Origin: Halichoerus grypus
Lineage: Eukaryota; Chordata; Mammalia; Carnivora; Phocidae
Length of the DNA stretch: 64,000 nt
Assembly (NCBI RefSeq): GCF_964656455.1
Contig: NC_135712.1
Coordinates: 97,750,294 to 97,814,293 of the forward strand
Direction: 5' to 3'
Shown: positions 36,541-48,379 of the stretch, one piece after another
How the letters are laid out: the number at the start of each line of letters is the position of its first letter
Position numbering within the stretch: the first letter of the stretch is position 1
The notes under the pieces: generated by a model
The model's database searches: none
What the model was told of the DNA's origin: nothing
What the model saw: only the letters and a program-made list of their open reading frames with translations
Translations under genes and position numbers: made by a program

Positions 36541-38720
36541 AGGTGGAACAAGAATGTCAGCAAATTCTTTGGTAAATAAGCATACTGTTTTATTTACACT
36601 TTCCTATGCATATTTTTTTAAAAGACAAAAATGCAAGAAAGCCTCATTTTGTTGCCTATGAATGTTCTATTTCTCTCATACTTCATAGTAAAGTAAAAAC
36701 TGTGATTTCATTTATATACGAATAACAGATAGCAAATTATTTTTGTTTCTTTTTGACTTATCTCAAAGAAAAATAATTAACACTGGACACTATCAGAAGT
36801 TTCTGGGATTTTGATATATAACAAAAAGGCAGCATTCCAAAAGAAAAATCTATTCCCCTGAACTAACACAATGCAAGTGTGTTAAACATGCTCTGCTACT
36901 TTAAAAAATTACAAACCCTACCTCTGGAAATGTTTAGTGTGTTCCTTATCAGTGCATTACACTGACTTGAGTATGATAACAAGAAAAAACAGTTTCGGTT
37001 ATAGTTCATTTGATAAGGTGTTCATAGGACTTAAACATTTCAACAAAAGCTCCTTGAATTAATTTCCCTCTAAATATCTCCCTAAGGTTCTTTCCCTTAA
37101 AGAGGATAATTTGTATACCTGAATGAGATATAAGCTTAATTAATTAATTGAATAGAGCACTTAAAGGCTTATCTACTGTGATATGCATTTAGAAATGTGA
37201 TTATTGAATGTTTCTTTATTCCTTACAGATCAAAATGAACGTGATTGCTATCCCCATCCCCCACTCTACCTCATTCCTACTTCGACCATGCAGAAAGATT
37301 TGGAATTTCACCTCTCCGTTAAAATTAAAATTTGACTTTGAAACTATTTAATAAAAGACCCATCTATAGTGATTGTATATTTTTCCAGGCAATTGTGGAC
37401 CAGAGCTTGATTATATTCTATGTGGGGGCCCTTTTGGGAAACAAAAATTCTTAATCACTTCAATTTCAAATCAGTGTTTGAGAATTTCTGGCAGGATAAA
37501 CATAGAAAAAAATACTTCATCTCAATTGTTTATTTTCACGTGTTTGATAAATAAATACATTAGCTTTTCAAACATATACCATTAAATATTTTCTAAAGAA
37601 AAGTAAGATTTTTCTTTTAAATAGAGATAGTATGTACCAAATATTCAAACTATAATTTTTGTGAGTTTGTAAAGTCTCCCAAAAACTTATGTGCTGAAGG
37701 GATTAAAAAGAATGTTAACTTTTTATGTGTATGTCTCTATACCCTCAACTCCTAGCACTCTAGAATATGAAAACATATTAGTTAACTGACTCCTAAATTA
37801 TATAATTTATATGCTGCACTGTGGTTGTATAGAATTTCTTAGAAAGGCAACATACTCAAATATACAGTTTAAGATTACAAGCAGAATAAATAGCATTTGG
37901 GAACTTACAAATAATAAGGTATTAAACACTGACCAAACAGAGATATGTCCAACTTTTACAAAGTAAAATGTGATACATGAACATTTAGATGTAACAAACA
38001 GATAGATCAGGGGATAATTTTTCCCACCATAAATGTTTTGACCTTACAAAATCATTCTTTAAGTAAAAACTCCCCACAATTTATAGAATGATTTTAATGA
38101 AAAATAACTATTTGCATGCATAACAAGAAAAGAAAGTGAGACTTTAATGAGAGGAGTAGCCATGTAAATTTCACAGCCAAAGACACTGTGTCTATGCTCA
38201 TCAGAATAAAAAGCTGAAAACGATAGGAGTTGATGCAACATGCAAAAGAGATGATTATGTGGCTAGGGCAGGAGGAAAAGCACGATGGCCATGAGGTGTC
38301 CCCTGAAAGAAAGTCTAAAGTTAGTCTTAAGATACTGAGAAAAGAGAAAATTAAAAAAAGAAAAAAAGAAAAAAAAAAAGAGTAAATTCCCCCCAAAAAT
38401 ATACTTGGAAATAAATAAGGAAGTAAATTATTTCTATTTCCACATTTTAGCATGTAAAACTCAAAGAAAGCAAAAAAGTCCACGTCAAAGTCCCACATGG
38501 GGCCTAAGGAACTAAAATAACATGGGGTCTCTAAATATTTGCCTTTTACTGTAAACTAGGATAAAGGATCTATGTTTATGTTCTATTGCTAGTTAACAAA
38601 TTACCAATCTTAGTGGATTAAAACAAAGCACATTTATTATTTCACACTTCCTACAGGTCAGCAGTTCAGGCATCACTTAGGTAAGTCCTCTGCTCAGTGT
38701 CACAAGGCTACAATCTAGGT
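36541..38720. other. Intergenic, no gene seen
   Basis: AT-rich; an A-rich low-complexity tract lies near 38340-38385. The minus-strand frames at 38059-38498 are hydrophobic because they read A-rich DNA backwards and are not accepted as genes. Confidence 0.6.
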
Positions 38721-38742
38721 AGCAGTTGGGCTGTGTTCTTTT
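38721..38742. repeat. Target-site duplication, left copy (PRDX5 retrocopy)
   Basis: AGCAGTTGGGCTGTGTTCTT is matched by AGCAGCTGGTCTATGTTCTT at 39575-39594, with three differences in 20. The divergence suggests an old insertion. Confidence 0.75.
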
Positions 38743-39574
38743 CTTTCTCTCTTTTTTTAAAAATATGAACCAGAAATGTTTATTGCAGAAATTTGGTAAA
38801 GGTTCCCATTGGGTGGCCCCTGTTCAAGTTGGACTGGGGCCCTCCATCTGGGGTTGGGCAGGTGAAATAGAAAAGGGTAGAAGTAGTATGTCTGGGCCCA
38901 GGGCTTCAGAGCTGCAAGATGATGTTGGGAGCCAGGCTGCAGGTGAGGCCTATACCCTTTGGTTCCACATTCAGGGACTTCACTATGCCATCCTCTACCA
39001 CTATGGAGAACCTCTTGAGCTGGCGATTTCCAAAGATAGACACCAATGAATCATCTAGTAACAGATCTGTTTCCTTCCCAAAGGTCCCAGTGGAGTCAGC
39101 CAAGAGCCTAACCTTGCCTCCTGAGTTGTGAGCTGGTCCCCACACTTCAGTCACAAAAACATCATCAACACTCAGACATGCTACCACCTGAACCCCGTTG
39201 GCCTTCAGAGCCTCAGCCTGCTCCACAAACCCTGGCAAGTGGGTCTTGGAACAGGCCGGGGTAAAGGACCCAGGGATTCCAAACAGTACCCCCTTCTTGC
39301 CCTTGAACCGCTCTGTCAGGTTCACCTTGTTCCCAGGCTTCTCTTCAAAAACCACCACTGAAGGGATGGCATCTCCCACCTTGACTGGGGCCATAGCTGA
39401 GGCAGCACTGCTGAAACTGAGGCCCCACCAAGTGTCTACTCCCTGCTTTGTTGCCCGCACCCACCTGCTCCTGCCGCCGCCCATACTGCAGACTAATGGC
39501 TGCAGTCCAGACAAGAACTGAGTCTGCGTGGCTGCCCAGAAGGTACAGTCCAGCCAGCAGCATGCCCATCCCAA
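38743..39574 (-). pseudogene. PRDX5: PRDX5 processed retrocopy with open short-form frame
   Basis: This is an intronless copy of peroxiredoxin-5, an atypical 2-Cys thiol peroxidase. From the internal Met at 39394 to the stop at 38906-38908 the frame encodes 162 residues, exactly the length of the human short (mature plus Met) form. The peroxidatic cysteine is present in PGSFTPACS (Cys48), as are Cys73 and the resolving cysteine in LTCSLAPN (Cys152), and the active-site arginine in GNRQLKRFS (Arg124). Upstream, the mitochondrial presequence is recognisable but in another frame (MGMLLAGL..., from 39569), so an indel breaks the long form. The peroxisomal C-terminus SQL is changed to LQL. Retroposition is shown by the missing introns, an AATAAA then a short A-run at the left end (about 38755-38785, read on the minus strand) and a diverged ~20-base target duplication at 38721-38742 and 39575-39596. 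It is probably an unexpressed pseudogene, but the core enzyme is unbroken. Confidence 0.9.
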
Positions 39575-39596
39575 AGCAGCTGGTCTATGTTCTTAT

Positions 39597-40634
39597 CTGG
39601 AGACTTGGTTGGGGAAGAATGTGTTTCCAAATTTAACTAGGTTGTTGGAAGAATTAATTTCCTTGGATTCTTCAAGACCACCAGGAGAACATGTTTTCAT
39701 TTTAAGGAGGGCACTATTCTCTCTTTTAAGGACATTCACCTGATTAAGTCAAGCTGACCCAGAACAATCTCCCTTCCAATTAACTCAAAATCACTGATTT
39801 GGAACTCTAATTATATCTGCAAAATCCCATAACCTTTGCCATTTTCTCTGGATAAAAAAATGTCATAGGTTCCATCCACACTAAACTATGAAGATGAGAT
39901 TACACAAGGATGTGACACATTGGGGGTCACCTTAGGGTGTGTCCACAACAGGATCTCTGTACAGGCACATGGGATTTCTTGCTTACCATTCAAAAACATA
40001 AGTGGAACAGCCTGGTGAGAATAAGAGTACAGGGCATTTTGTTGCCTTTAGGATCAAGGAAGAGATATGGATATATTTATTATAGAAGTTTTATAGATGC
40101 ACAGTTATATCTAACAAAGAAATATAACAAAGAAAAAAACAGAGAAGTCATTTTGTCTAGAAGGACATGGAGGCAGAAGTTAGATGCACTGAACTGAGGA
40201 GTGATGTCAGACTCGTGAGCAGGACTTGGGACAATGGAGAGCACAGGTGCCCATCTGGCGGCCGTGGCTTTATGTACTAGATGTGTTTGTGTTGCCTGGC
40301 TGCCTGTCCACGGCCCCTCACACCTAATCATCCATGCTGTGAACTGGCTCAGTCTTATTAGACCAGGAATAGATATTTGACCAAAAAGGATACATCCAGA
40401 GACTGGCCAGAAACTTATGGTCTATGTGGCCTTACTGGAAAAAATAAGCCTGTCCAATTAAATTTTCAGGAATTTGAACTAAAGTGAAAGAGAGAAGTTG
40501 CCAGTGGGTGGAGGATATACTGCAGCTGAAAGGCCATGTAGCAATTATGAGCTGTGTGCTAGCCGATGCAGAGAAAGCAGCTTAGCAGAAGGAGGAAAAA
40601 TGGTGCAGACTCAAAAAGAAGTAGAGATTAGAGA
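39597..40634. other. Intergenic, no gene seen
   Basis: Unique sequence between the PRDX5 retrocopy and an L2 relic; no domain-bearing frame. Confidence 0.6.
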
Positions 40635-41295
40635 GAACATTCATTCATTTAATTCCTCTAATACATTCGTATGGAGTTCCTATTATGCACGGGCCACTGT
40701 TCTAGGTGCCAGGAATACCGCAATGAATAAAACAAAGTGCCTGTTCTCATGAAACATTCCTGTAGTGGGAGATAGACGGTAAAAATGTCCAAGCATATAA
40801 ATTATATTTCATTAGGAGAGAAAACCATGGGAATAAAAATAAAGCAGGCCACGAAGTTTAAAAGTAATCGGGGAACTGCTACTTGGGATAGCATTGTCAG
40901 GGATGCATACTTGATGATGTCCTTTGAATAGAAACCTGAACGCAGTGAAGATGCCAGCCAGCCCTGCTGATAACTGTGGAAAGGGTATACTGGACACAGT
41001 GCACAGTAGATGCAAAGGCTCTGAGATAGGTGTGTGCTTGGTGAGTCAAAGGAATAGCAAGAGGGGGAATGTGCCTGCTATAGTGGGAGCAAGAAAGCAA
41101 GAGATAGGGTGTGAAGGCAGATATGGAGTGAGCAACAACATTACATAGGGCTTGTGAACCTGGGTCAGAATGCTAACTTTTACTCAGAGCGATGGGAAGT
41201 CAGTAGAGGGTTACTAAAAGAGTATCAGCCTTACATTTTCAAGAATCATTCTTGCTGCTGTAGAGAACAGATGGGAAGTGAGGGAGGTGACAGGG
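40635..41295 (-). mobile_element. L2-type LINE relic, long
   Basis: CATTCATTCATTTAATTCCT, GGGCCACTGTTCTAGGTGCC, GATGTCCTTTGAATAGAAAC, GATGCAAAGGCTCTGAGATA, CTTTTACTCAGAGCGATGGG and AATCATTCTTGCTGCTGTAG follow the reverse L2-type 3' region over about 650 bases. Confidence 0.75.
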
Positions 41296-42158
41296 AGACC
41301 ATGTGGACCCTGAGAGATACAAAGTGTGGCCTAATTTCCCATTATGTTCCCCATGAGGTCTGGCTGTATTTGTTTCAGTCCTTGAATTTCCATGAGATAC
41401 ACTGCAAATCCTTTTTTTAACAACCCCCCCCCTTTTCTTAAACTGGATTGCCAAAGACTCTCATGAATGTTAAACATATTCAAGACTTGGGTTATATATT
41501 TTGGCATAAGAGCTAAAAGGTAGTAGAATTTTAAAAACATGTTACCTTTTTCATAAATCATAGAAAGTGCTTGCACATTTGGGAGTTGATATCAGACTGT
41601 TAAATTGTTGAATAGAATTATTTTTCCAGGGAACTGGCTTAAACCCATACAAAAAGGTCAGTTCCCAAAGATTATCTATCTGATCCTTTGTGACATAAAT
41701 GTTTCAAGAGTTTCTAACTCAATGAATATTCTTATCCAATATCAATTAAATAAATATTTCAATTTTTATATCTTATGGATAACTATTTTGTTATTCTATG
41801 AGTCTTTGAAACTAGGTATGCCTCCCCTTTTAGAGAAAACAATTTGAGACGAAACAATTAAAAGATTTTATAAAGAATCCATTAATTTTTTATTTTATAT
41901 CCTCCCAGCCCACGCACAGATATACACATGCATATGTATCATTTTTATATGTGTAAATACTTTTTGGCTACTTTTTAATGGCATTTCCAATGAAATATTA
42001 CAAAATCAACCGTAAAGTGTTTCAAAATGGGCAGGGGTGGGAAGTTAGCAAACACTCTGTCACTGTCTTAATAACATGAGACATTTTGCCACTGCCCTTT
42101 TAATGAATATATCTAATACAAGAAATTAAAAACAAACAAACTAGTTTTAGGTCAGACT
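41296..42158. other. Intergenic, no gene seen
   Basis: Nothing recognised apart from short C- and T-runs near 41413-41435. Confidence 0.6.
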
Positions 42159-42174
42159 ATCCTTTAAAAATATA

Positions 42175-42366
42175 TTTTTTAAAGATTTTATTTATTTATT
42201 TGACAGCGAGAGAGACAGCGAGAGAGGGAACACAAGCAGGGGGAGAGGGAGAGGGAGAAGCAGGCTTCCTGCTGATCAGAGAGCCCGATGTGGGCTCCAT
42301 CCCAGGACACTGGGATCATGAACTGAGGAAGGCAGACGCTTAACGACTGAGCCACCCAGGTGCCCC
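42175..42366 (-). mobile_element. CAN-SINE
   Basis: Reverse copy; TSD CCTTTAAAAATAT at 42161-42173 and 42368-42380. Confidence 0.95.
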
Positions 42367-42784
42367 TCCTTTAAAAATATTAAGTGTGTGTTAAAATACA
42401 TGCCCAAATAGGCAAATATTCTTTATCTTTTATTTATATTTTTGGTCACATTTCTATAAGGTAATTTATATTTTTTTGGATAAGCGCAAGTTAATAGCAT
42501 TATAGGTTCTACATTGTCTGATAATTTTGCCATCATTAAAAAACGGTGGGTGAATGGTATCTTAGTTGTGCCACATATGTTTATTAAATTATTTTATTTT
42601 TTTTAAATATTTGCTAAAATATTTGTAATAAACATTTTACCGTTCACCAAATTCTGAAAAACACTACCATTAGAGAAAATAAAATTCAGACCATTCATCT
42701 GTTAAAGAAGAGTATTTTGTTGGATATGAAAGGAAAGAAATTGGCCCCCATGGAATCATGTATTTACCTTTAAATGCCCAAATG

Positions 42785-42789
<5 letters not shown>

Positions 42790-42820
<31 letters not shown>
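42790..42820. repeat. (CA)n microsatellite
   Basis: About 15 perfect CA units. Confidence 0.97.
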
Positions 42821-42821
<1 letters not shown>

Positions 42822-43535
42822 CATCGATTTTAATACGCAGAAGACAGATGTACAGATAAGGGAATCACTAAACATTAATTAACAACAAAGAAATGTGAAA
42901 GGAGATTTAGATAGAACATAAAAGCTAAAAGAAGCTAAGTAACTCAGCAGAGTGATACAGGGGAGGCAGCCAAATTCAGAGAAACTTTATTTTTTTGGAT
43001 TTCAGTCACTTTAAGAATTGTTTACATTCAGATATATATTCAGTATTTCATAACACTCTTGTTCTATTCTTAAAATGCAAAGTTGTACATAATATTTCCA
43101 TTATCTGTGGTTTCCAGCACACAATCATATTAAGCCTTTTATCTTGTACCATGGTCAGTGGGAACGAATTTTTCATCAGGCTTTATACTGAAATCAGCCT
43201 CATTTAAAAAGTTATTTCATATTCATGTTCTCAAATAGCTTTCAAAAATTCAAAAACCAGAGGAAATTTGATTTGACTTATAAATATCTATGGGTATTGT
43301 TTAGGCTTGCTGGCCTCATTATCTGATGCCAATACTATTCCTCAATGATGCTGTAGTTAATTTTAAATTAGTAGACTAAGAAGACACATATAGAACTTCA
43401 AATGTGGTTCCAAAGGGATTTCCATGAAAAACTAGTTAAAATATTTTAAGTATTTCATAATTAACTTTTAAGCATTATCATGCCCTTTAACATTTTGTCA
43501 CTTTAGTAGTTATCACAAATTCTATAGTTTAAATT
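42821..43535. other. Intergenic, no gene seen
   Basis: AT-rich unique DNA. Confidence 0.6.
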
Positions 43536-43548
43536 ATCTTCTCAATTT

Positions 43549-43744
43549 TTTTTAAAGACTTTTTAATTTATTTATTTGACAGAGAGATAGAGAGCACAAG
43601 TAGGCAGAGAGGCAGGCAGAGGGAAAGGGAGAAGCAGGCTCTCTGCTGACCAGGGAGCCCGATGCAGGGCTCGATCTCAGGACCCTGGGATCATGACCTG
43701 AGCCAAAGGCAGCTGCTTAAGCAACTGAGCCACCCAGGCGCCCC
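43549..43744 (-). mobile_element. CAN-SINE
   Basis: Reverse copy ending CACCCAGGCGCCCC; flanks TATCTTCTCAATTT / TATCTTCCAATTT are the TSD. Confidence 0.95.
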
Positions 43745-43756
43745 TATCTTCCAATT

Positions 43757-44930
43757 TAAATGACTCCTTCTCTAGCCCTCACTCATCTCTTGAAGATTAG
43801 TTCAACATTTCTACTTGCCAGGTGAGTTTCTCTGCATGATTATAAACCTAACTCAAATAAGTAGGAAGTTCATTACCTTAGAACTTGAAACATATCCTTA
43901 AGGGGGTAACTATGACTACTTAATGAGAAATAAAAGAAAACATTTGTTTAAGTTTGCTTAAAATTTGTTCTACCAATTAGATTTGTCCCCAAACAAAATC
44001 ATCTGCCCTGAAATGTACCAAGCTCCACATGACAGGCAATATTAAGCCATAGTCTGTAAAACAATTTGGCAAAGGATAGTAAAATAGGGATTTGAATATC
44101 ACATAATTAGTCAGACTTGATAACCTTTCAAGTCCCTCTTAATTCTGAGATTCTATGATGTTATAAAATTATTCTCATTCTCTTTTCTCATATATTAAAA
44201 AAGTAGAAAAACTTCCTTCACTGCTAAAACTTGTGATTTACCTCTTTCCACTACATACAATACCTATTCATTATTTCCTGATGTATTATTCCACAGTTTA
44301 ATTTATTTCAACAAATATATTTGATTAATTTCCCCTTATCTTGATCTTTGAATTTTTTTTTCTCAGTGGTTTTAATCTTAATATCCACAATCTATTAATT
44401 TCAAATAATTTTAGAAAATCTCTTATAAAGGAAACAATAACTTCTAGGCTTAATCCAGACTACAAATTAAAATTTGGAAGCTTTGTTCATGCTAGATAAA
44501 CTCTGGGAGTTCTAAAATAGTTCACTTAATCTTTGAGATTAAAACACATGTTTACTTCAAAGATAACCTAAGGTTTCATTAGGTGGAAGCTTACAAAGTG
44601 CTTCTAAATGTTTTAGTAAAGCAAAATAGAAAAGATCAATGTCTAATTGAATATCTTGTAACTACTTCTCTATATGTATATCTTGTTAGCTGTAATGATA
44701 ATGCAGGTATCACCCACAAATATGTGATTCACTAAATTTTACAAGATGTTTTTGAAAAAACAAAGTTACCAATGGCTTTGGAATGTCTACAAAATATAAA
44801 ACCTTTCAAACATGTTCCTTCTATGGAGTTATAGGAAGATATACACAAATAAACATTTATGTAAGTATGTAACCTTCAGTCTGAATTGTTCAATCCTTTG
44901 AATTCTTTCAAATAAATGCTAACATTTAAT
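43757..44930. other. Intergenic, no gene seen
   Basis: AT-rich unique DNA, no supported gene. Confidence 0.6.
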
Positions 44931-44931
44931 T

Positions 44932-45085
44932 TTTTTTTCGAGATTATTTATTTGACAGAGAGAAAGAGTGCAAGCACACAAGCAGGGGGAGCAACAGAGA
45001 CAGAGGGAGAAGCAGGCTCCCCATTGAGCAGGCTCCCCATTGAGCCAAAGGCAGACGCCTAATGACTGAGTCACCCAGGTGCCCC
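44932..45085 (-). mobile_element. CAN-SINE with internal deletion and duplication
   Basis: Only about 155 bases. The anticodon-to-B-box part of the head is missing and GCAGGCTCCCCATTGA occurs twice in tandem (45012-45044), replacing it. Confidence 0.88.
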
Positions 45086-45089
45086 TTAA

Positions 45090-46245
45090 TTTCTGTTTTA
45101 TCATGTTTTTATTTGCTTAATGTTTTGCAGACTAAATTTTCATTTATAAAATTGTATTGTGTGAGTAACTATATTTTCAATTGTTTCAAAGTTGGTATCA
45201 AAAGTTGCTCAAATGAAGATACAATTAGTTTTTTGATAATTATCAAGCATGTAGTTTGTCAGCCTGAAAATTATTTGGAATGGACCAAACAAAAAAAAAA
45301 CAAAACAAAAAAAGGATAGAGAGAGGCTTCATGAATGCTTGTACAAAAACAGATGAATATAATATATAGATGGCTTAGGTATGTAATCATAAATTACTGC
45401 AGAGTTTAGAGCTTTCTTGGGTGAATGCTCCATTATAAAAGAAACTCTCTAGTACTACCTTAATTAGTATTATCTTTCAAAAATGTATTTATTTTATTCA
45501 AATCAGAATGAGTAAAATATATGCTAGATAAGAAAAATATGTCTACTTTATTCACTTTAATACCACTGACTCTCTCTGGAAAATGACAGAATAGTTAAAA
45601 GGAAACTGAAAAATACTGTTGTCCTTGGAACTAAATATATATACATATATACGCCCTTGGAACTAAATATATATATGTATATGTATATAAAACTATGGGC
45701 ATGTAAATAAATACCTATGCAGAATGCACTAAAAAGTCACAACAAAGAATCACTCAAAGGATCATCACAATCACTTACCCCACAGCATTTTTATCTGACC
45801 TGAAATATTTATGTTGGAAGTACTCACTTTTAACACTAACAACCCATCCTAGCTATTCAATCTTCTGTAGCTCCCCAGTACCATCAAACCATAACAAAAT
45901 CTGCTCAGAATAAATATATTAACACATGCAGAGTTCTCTTATGGACAAAAATCAAAATAAATGAAAATCAAATAAAATGAAAAAACTCCAAAAAGTTAAA
46001 GAGATTCAGCTATTTTAGGAATGATGTTGCCTGATGTCTTTCAGGGTTACTCTAATATCCTCCAGCTTTGAGGTTCAGGGGCATGTGTGTGATTTCACAC
46101 TTGCCCACATAGAATATGGTGTACTCAGGAGTGATTCTCCTCGAATTGAGCAACCACCTGAAAAGGCCAAAAACATCTCTATGACTCATCAGCCTACTGA
46201 TGTAGCTCAGTCTCTCCTAAATCAGACTGATTTGTTATAGGGATG
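45090..46245. other. Intergenic, no gene seen
   Basis: Includes a 32-base near-tandem duplication (CCTTGGAACTAAATATATAT at 45623 and 45655). The open frame 46034-46240 has no recognisable domain. Confidence 0.6.
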
Positions 46246-46250
46246 GACCT

Positions 46251-46451
46251 TTTTTTTTTAAAGATTTTATTTATTTATTTATTTGACAGAGAGAGAGCAC
46301 GCACAAGTAGGGGGAGTGGCAGGCAGAGGGAGAGGGAGAAGCAGGCTCCCTGAGGAGCAGGGAGCCTGATGCGGGGCTCGATCCCAGGACCCCAGGATCA
46401 TGACCTGAGCTGAAGGCAGTTGCTTAACCAACTGAGCCACTCAGGCACCCA
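46251..46451 (-). mobile_element. CAN-SINE
   Basis: Reverse copy; flanks AGGGATGGACCTTTTT / AGAGATGTACCTTTTT are the TSD. Confidence 0.95.
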
Positions 46452-46663
46452 AGAGATGTACCTTTTTCACAACCTTTCCTGGATATATCTTTTAAAACTC
46501 AATTTGGAGACCTTGTAAGTGAAAAACCCAAGACAAATACTCTTTTCTTATCCATGTCTTCACATATGCTTCACATGGAAGCGTTTATTACCCAAGAAAC
46601 TACTGAGGAGGGTTTGGAATGTGTGCCAGTAGATTTGAAAAACAATATTTAAAAGTATAGGGG

Positions 46664-46872
46664 GGCGCCTGGGTGGCTCAGTCGGTTAAGCAACCAACTT
46701 TTGATTTCAGCTGGGGTCATGATCTCAGGGTTGTGAGGTGGAGCCTTGCTTCTGACTCTGTGCAGACTCTGCTTGAGATTCTCTCTCTCCCTCTCCCTCT
46801 GCCCAACCCCCCAAGCTTACACTCCCTCTCTCTCTAAAAATAGATAAATAAAATCTTTAAAAAAATAAAAAT
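46664..46872 (+). mobile_element. CAN-SINE, older subtype
   Basis: GGGGCGCCTGGGTGGCTCAG head with the variant CAACCAACTTTTGATTTCAG and GATTCTCTCTCTCCCTCTC body, ending in an A-rich tail into which the next SINE is inserted. Confidence 0.93.
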
Positions 46873-47078
46873 AAGGGGCCCCTGGGTGGCTCAGTCGGTT
46901 AAGCAACTGCCTTCTGCTCAGGTCATGATCTCGGGATTCTGGGATGGAGCCCCGCATCAGGTTCCCTGCTCAGCAGGGAGCCTGCTTCTCCCTCTGCCTG
47001 CGGCTCCCCCTGCTTATTCTCTCTCTGACAAATAAATAAATAAAATCTTTAAAAAATAAAATAAAAATAAATAAAAGC
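46873..47078 (+). mobile_element. CAN-SINE nested in the tail of the preceding one
   Basis: GGGGCCCCTGGGTGGCTCAG head, CT-rich body and a long AAATA-rich tail. A-rich AAAAATAA on both sides fits insertion into the older SINE's tail. Confidence 0.93.
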
Positions 47079-47079
47079 A

Positions 47080-47869
47080 TGTTTCGTTATCATGTTGCTT
47101 TCACCACTTTCTAGGTCCCTATAGATACCCTATTAATCTAAATAATCTTAAAGAACAACATTGTGAAGAACAAATGGAAACATTATGTTTAAAAAGCAAT
47201 CTAAATTCACTTTATGCACAACCAACACAGTTGCCATACTGAATTTGGCTAATTTATGTACAAAATCCAAAAGAATTCCACAGGCCCCTGGTTTTCACTC
47301 TGAACAGTTGCATCTTCTTCTCTCTTTTAATGAAGGTAATACAGACACTAGACTTGTGGTATAATATGTATATAACATAGAGTAACAATGGTGTAACATA
47401 GTATACAGAAAATCCATTAAATAAAGGCTAAAATCATACCTCCAGGCATATTTTCATATATAAAAGAGAGTACTCTTTGTAAGGGTTGAGTTAGCTCCTT
47501 TGAGAGCTTTTGCAAAGAGGGTTGAGGTCAGTTTATGTCTACATTATACTAGCTACACAACTTTGCTTGTCTTGGACAATTTATTCCATTCACTTCGGTT
47601 AGGAATGGCAAGAGATACAAAGATGATTCCTGGGACTACTTCCTATTCAGTTTGGAAGTTAGTGGAAGATTGTCCTCTCTCCAACACAGTCGCTGATGAA
47701 AGAGATCTATTAAAAAAAACTGCGTTGGTTTACACTGCAGATTGAATGGAACATTAAATGACTGCATTAGTATGACTGCAGTGGGGGTAATGGTCGCCTC
47801 CAGTGGGTATATAATGTTGTAATAATACTTTCACATAGGTGCAATAATTGCTCAAGTGTCCTCATTTAA
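47080..47869. other. Intergenic, no gene seen
   Basis: Unique AT-rich DNA upstream of the regulatory region of SLITRK3. Confidence 0.6.
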
Positions 47870-48260
47870 TTTGTCACAAAATAGTATACAGCATCTCTCC
47901 AGCAAACGCCCCTCACACCTCCCCTCACTCTAGTTTTATTTTCCTCCCTCTTGGTGAGTGTAAACAGACGAGGAAATCTGTGTACTTCCAAAATGTCACC
48001 TATGTATCACGAAGCGGGGTGGGGGGGCACTGTAAATCACTTGGAAACAGCTTCTACGAGGCGTTTAGCGATACCGCCCATCAATACAGCTCAGATGCTC
48101 TTAATTTGATGACCCCGCCCAAACCCCTCGGGCCTGGCCTGTAATTTTCCAAACAGTCACCTCTCATTTGCAAATAAAAGTTAAAATCAATCCACAGATA
48201 CAGAATGCTGACTTCCTGCCACTCAATTTTACAGGGCTTCTCTTTGTAGAGCTGCCAGAT
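47870..48260. promoter_or_regulatory. Non-repetitive element with octamer palindrome, possible enhancer
   Basis: This unique stretch next to the upstream CpG block contains a GC box (CCCCGCCC near 48113), a TTTGACAA-free AT-rich half, and the self-complementary octamer-like ATTTGCAAAT at 48166-48175, a plausible POU-factor site. Neuronal POU proteins make this interesting beside SLITRK3, but the function is inferred from motifs only. Confidence 0.25.
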
Positions 48261-48289
48261 TGTGACCCATGGAGAATGAGATGAGAGAG

Positions 48290-48346
48290 AATGCGATGAG
48301 AGAGAATGAGAGGAGAGAATAAGAGAGGAAGAGAGAGAGAGAGATC
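48290..48346. repeat. GAGA-rich low-complexity tract
   Basis: AGAGAGAATG-type units followed by a pure GA run. Confidence 0.9.
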
Positions 48347-48379
48347 ACTTGCTTCCTTGCTTCCTAAGCAGGGATTTGC

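Noticed and set aside
36262..36661. Open frames of 77-103 codons on both strands over the orphan CpG patch
   Set aside because: GC-rich DNA lacks stop codons by chance; overlapping frames on both strands argue against a real one.
38094..38498. 134-codon hydrophobic minus-strand frame
   Set aside because: It is rich in F/S/L because it reads purine-rich, low-complexity DNA in reverse; no domain, no conservation evidence.
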